Assembly: GCA_003696725.1 (NCBI GenBank)
Contig: RFGI01000006.1
Coordinates: 1 to 34,769 of the forward strand
Direction: 5' to 3'
DNA: 34,769 nt
DNA from: Planctomycetota bacterium
GTDB lineage: Bacteria; Planctomycetota; Phycisphaerae; Phycisphaerales; UBA1924
Positions 33,636 to 34,769 of the stretch are shown piece by piece. How positions within the stretch are numbered: the first letter of the stretch is position 1; every line of letters starts with the position of its first letter. The position numbers and the translations under genes were made by a program. The notes under the pieces are model-generated. The model was given only the letters and a program-made list of their open reading frames with translations. It was not told where the DNA came from and did no database searches.

Positions 33636-34499
33636 TCACCAGTCCGCGCCCGCCAGCCCGCCCGCGGTGGTCAGGTACGGGACGGCTTTCCTGCACCAGA
33701 CGCACGGCAGCCCACCGGCGCGCCGGCCCTCGACGGCCACAGCCGGCCTGGCCTGGTCGCCGCGCCTGGGCTCGGCGTGCCCATCGGCCGCCAGCGCGTT
33801 GAACCGCAACGCGGACGCGCCGTCGGTGATCGCGTCCCGCCGGCGCGAGTGGTGCGAGAACCGCTCGCTCAGCAGCGCCTTGTTCGCCGGGAACGCGACG
33901 TCGGACACGCGCGTCGGCGCATAGTCGCGGTTGAGATCGACGCGCGACCCGGCGGCCCACGCGCTGGGTGTGGTGAAGAACGCCGGGCTCTGGAGGTACG
34001 ACACGCGCGAGAGGAACGACGGCGCCGCCTGGCCGCGATCGGCCCGCGTCAGCTCCCTGTACACCGTCAGGCAGGAGACGACCTGCTCGGCATTGAACGG
34101 CGAGTCCTCGGCCTCGTCCGTCACATACGTCCGAAGCGGGTTCGCCCAGATCTGCACCTGGTCCGCCGGGAGCACGAAGATCCGCGTCCCGACCTGATCC
34201 CGCGGGATCGGGATCGCGAACCACCACTCGGTGAGGATCTCCCGGCGGATCACGCCGTCCGGGTCGCGCTGGAACTCATAGGTCGGCCATTCGTCGGCGT
34301 GGTCCTGCGTATAGAGCCCGAACGCCTGCCCGATGGTGCGCAGGTTCGCCAGGCACGCCGACGCGTCCGCCGCCCGACGGGCGCCCACCAGCGCGGGGAC
34401 GGCGATCCCGACGAGCGCCCCCACGACCGCCACCACCACGAGGACTTCGATCAGCGTGACGCCGCGCCGCCGGCCCGCCTGTCGCCCGGCGCGGCGCAT
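33636..34499 (-). CDS. Type II secretion/type IV pilin-like pseudopilin
   Basis: The 287-residue protein has a basic prepilin leader MRRAGRQAGRRRG, then VTLIEVLVVVAVVGALVGIAVPAL with Glu at mature position 5. The first mature residue is Val rather than Phe or Met. The soluble part ends with RFNALAADGHAEPRRG, the late ADGHAE-type motif common in planctomycete pseudopilin-like proteins. A Cys pair is present near the C-terminus (PCVWC). Its start codon overlaps the stop of the upstream gene (TGATG), so they are translationally coupled. It is distinct from the pseudopilin at 64-1278; both probably depend on the same prepilin peptidase encoded elsewhere. Confidence 0.87.
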   Translation of the reverse strand: MRRAGRQAGRRRGVTLIEVLVVVAVVGALVGIAVPALVGARRAADASACLANLRTIGQAFGLYTQDHADEWPTYEFQRDPDGVIRREILTEWWFAIPIPRDQVGTRIFVLPADQVQIWANPLRTYVTDEAEDSPFNAEQVVSCLTVYRELTRADRGQAAPSFLSRVSYLQSPAFFTTPSAWAAGSRVDLNRDYAPTRVSDVAFPANKALLSERFSHHSRRRDAITDGASALRFNALAADGHAEPRRGDQARPAVAVEGRRAGGLPCVWCRKAVPYLTTAGGLAGADW

Positions 34500-34769
34500 C
34501 AGAACAATCCGCTCACACCCCGCCCGCTGTTCGTCGCCATCTCATCGCACACCCAGCGCCCGCCCGCGCCGTCCCACACCCAGCGCGTCTGCCACACGAA
34601 GGGCCACCCCTGCCGTGTCTTGACCAGCACATGAGCGTAGGCCACGATTGCCGACGGCTGCCGTTCGAGGATCGCCGCCACCGCCGACCGCGGCGTGCCC
34701 AGCGCGTCGGCGTCCGCATCCGCGGGGGGCGCCAGGTCCGGCGAGGTCCACGTGAAGTTGTGGAAGTAG
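34499..34769 (-). CDS. C-terminal part of an unknown protein (runs off the window)
   Basis: The minus-strand frame is open from the window edge to TGA at 34501-34499, giving about 89 codons. The visible sequence (YFHNFTWTSPDLAPP, then SAVAAILERQPSAIVAYAHVLVKT, then GGRWVCDEMATNSGRGVSG) contains several Trp and alternating polar and hydrophobic residues, suggesting a beta-rich domain. I recognise no family. A GTG at 34681 could start a 60-residue product, but strong G/C third-position bias continues upstream to the edge, so the gene is more likely cut by the window. The TGATG overlap ties it to the pseudopilin, hinting at an envelope or secretion role. Confidence 0.6.
   Translation of the reverse strand, partial: YFHNFTWTSPDLAPPADADADALGTPRSAVAAILERQPSAIVAYAHVLVKTRQGWPFVWQTRWVWDGAGGRWVCDEMATNSGRGVSGLF

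Overview
The window is about 70% G+C, with coding third positions almost always G or C. It looks like chromosomal DNA of a planctomycete, probably class Phycisphaerae. The pointers are: type II-style pseudopilins carrying a late ADGHAE motif; a secreted protein ending in a P-T-P-G / hydrophobic / RRRR sorting tail; a short palindromic repeat read as GTGVSPV or DGRDARPT when it lies in genes; and a small two-helix 'holin-like' protein of a kind I associate with this phylum. The assignment rests on these traits, not on a database search. There is no sign of a prophage, integrase, insertion sequence, CRISPR array or defence island. The window reads as ordinary core chromosome with several unusual proteins and one repeat family.

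Left part (1-7.4 kb): a pseudopilin with an intrinsic terminator, tRNA-Leu(CAG), recA with a recognisable promoter, and murD with an in-frame repeat insertion, all on the minus strand. These are followed on the plus strand by an M28 peptidase lipoprotein and a PilZ-like/receiver/HPt-like protein with degenerate phosphotransfer residues. Positions 7.4-9.7 kb hold a minus-strand operon (TetR regulator, CPBP membrane protease, secreted LolA-like protein) with palindromes at its promoter. Positions 9.8-13.5 kb run on the plus strand: an ECF sigma factor translationally coupled to a two-helix membrane protein, a repeat cluster, a short beta-carbonic-anhydrase-like protein, homogentisate dioxygenase and a CDP-alcohol phosphatidyltransferase.

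Middle part (13.5-24.7 kb): a SPOR-domain lipoprotein (minus); an acyl-CoA-ligase-like enzyme whose stop codon lies inside an opposing tRNA-Leu(GAG); obgE; two small membrane-protein genes (minus); and atpC-apt-gltX plus an unusual P-loop protein (plus). These converge on a PurS-PurS-PurL fusion (minus) containing four 36-bp copies of the repeat.

Right part (24.7-34.8 kb): a DUF1579 protein with a terminator; a tightly packed minus-strand run pabB - NUDIX - (B12-binding domain + MeaB GTPase) - SpoIIE-type phosphatase; ppdK with a lysine/arginine-rich N-terminal tail; a PEP-CTERM-like secreted protein with a good promoter; and a second pseudopilin coupled to an unknown gene that runs off the window.

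Two general features stand out. The repeat family has entered two housekeeping genes in opposite orientations while keeping frame. Six or seven start codons have a TANNNT hexamer 5-8 nt upstream and no Shine-Dalgarno sequence, which suggests leaderless transcripts. Stop/start overlaps (ATGA or TGATG) couple five gene pairs. No gene-free stretch exceeds 300 bases.
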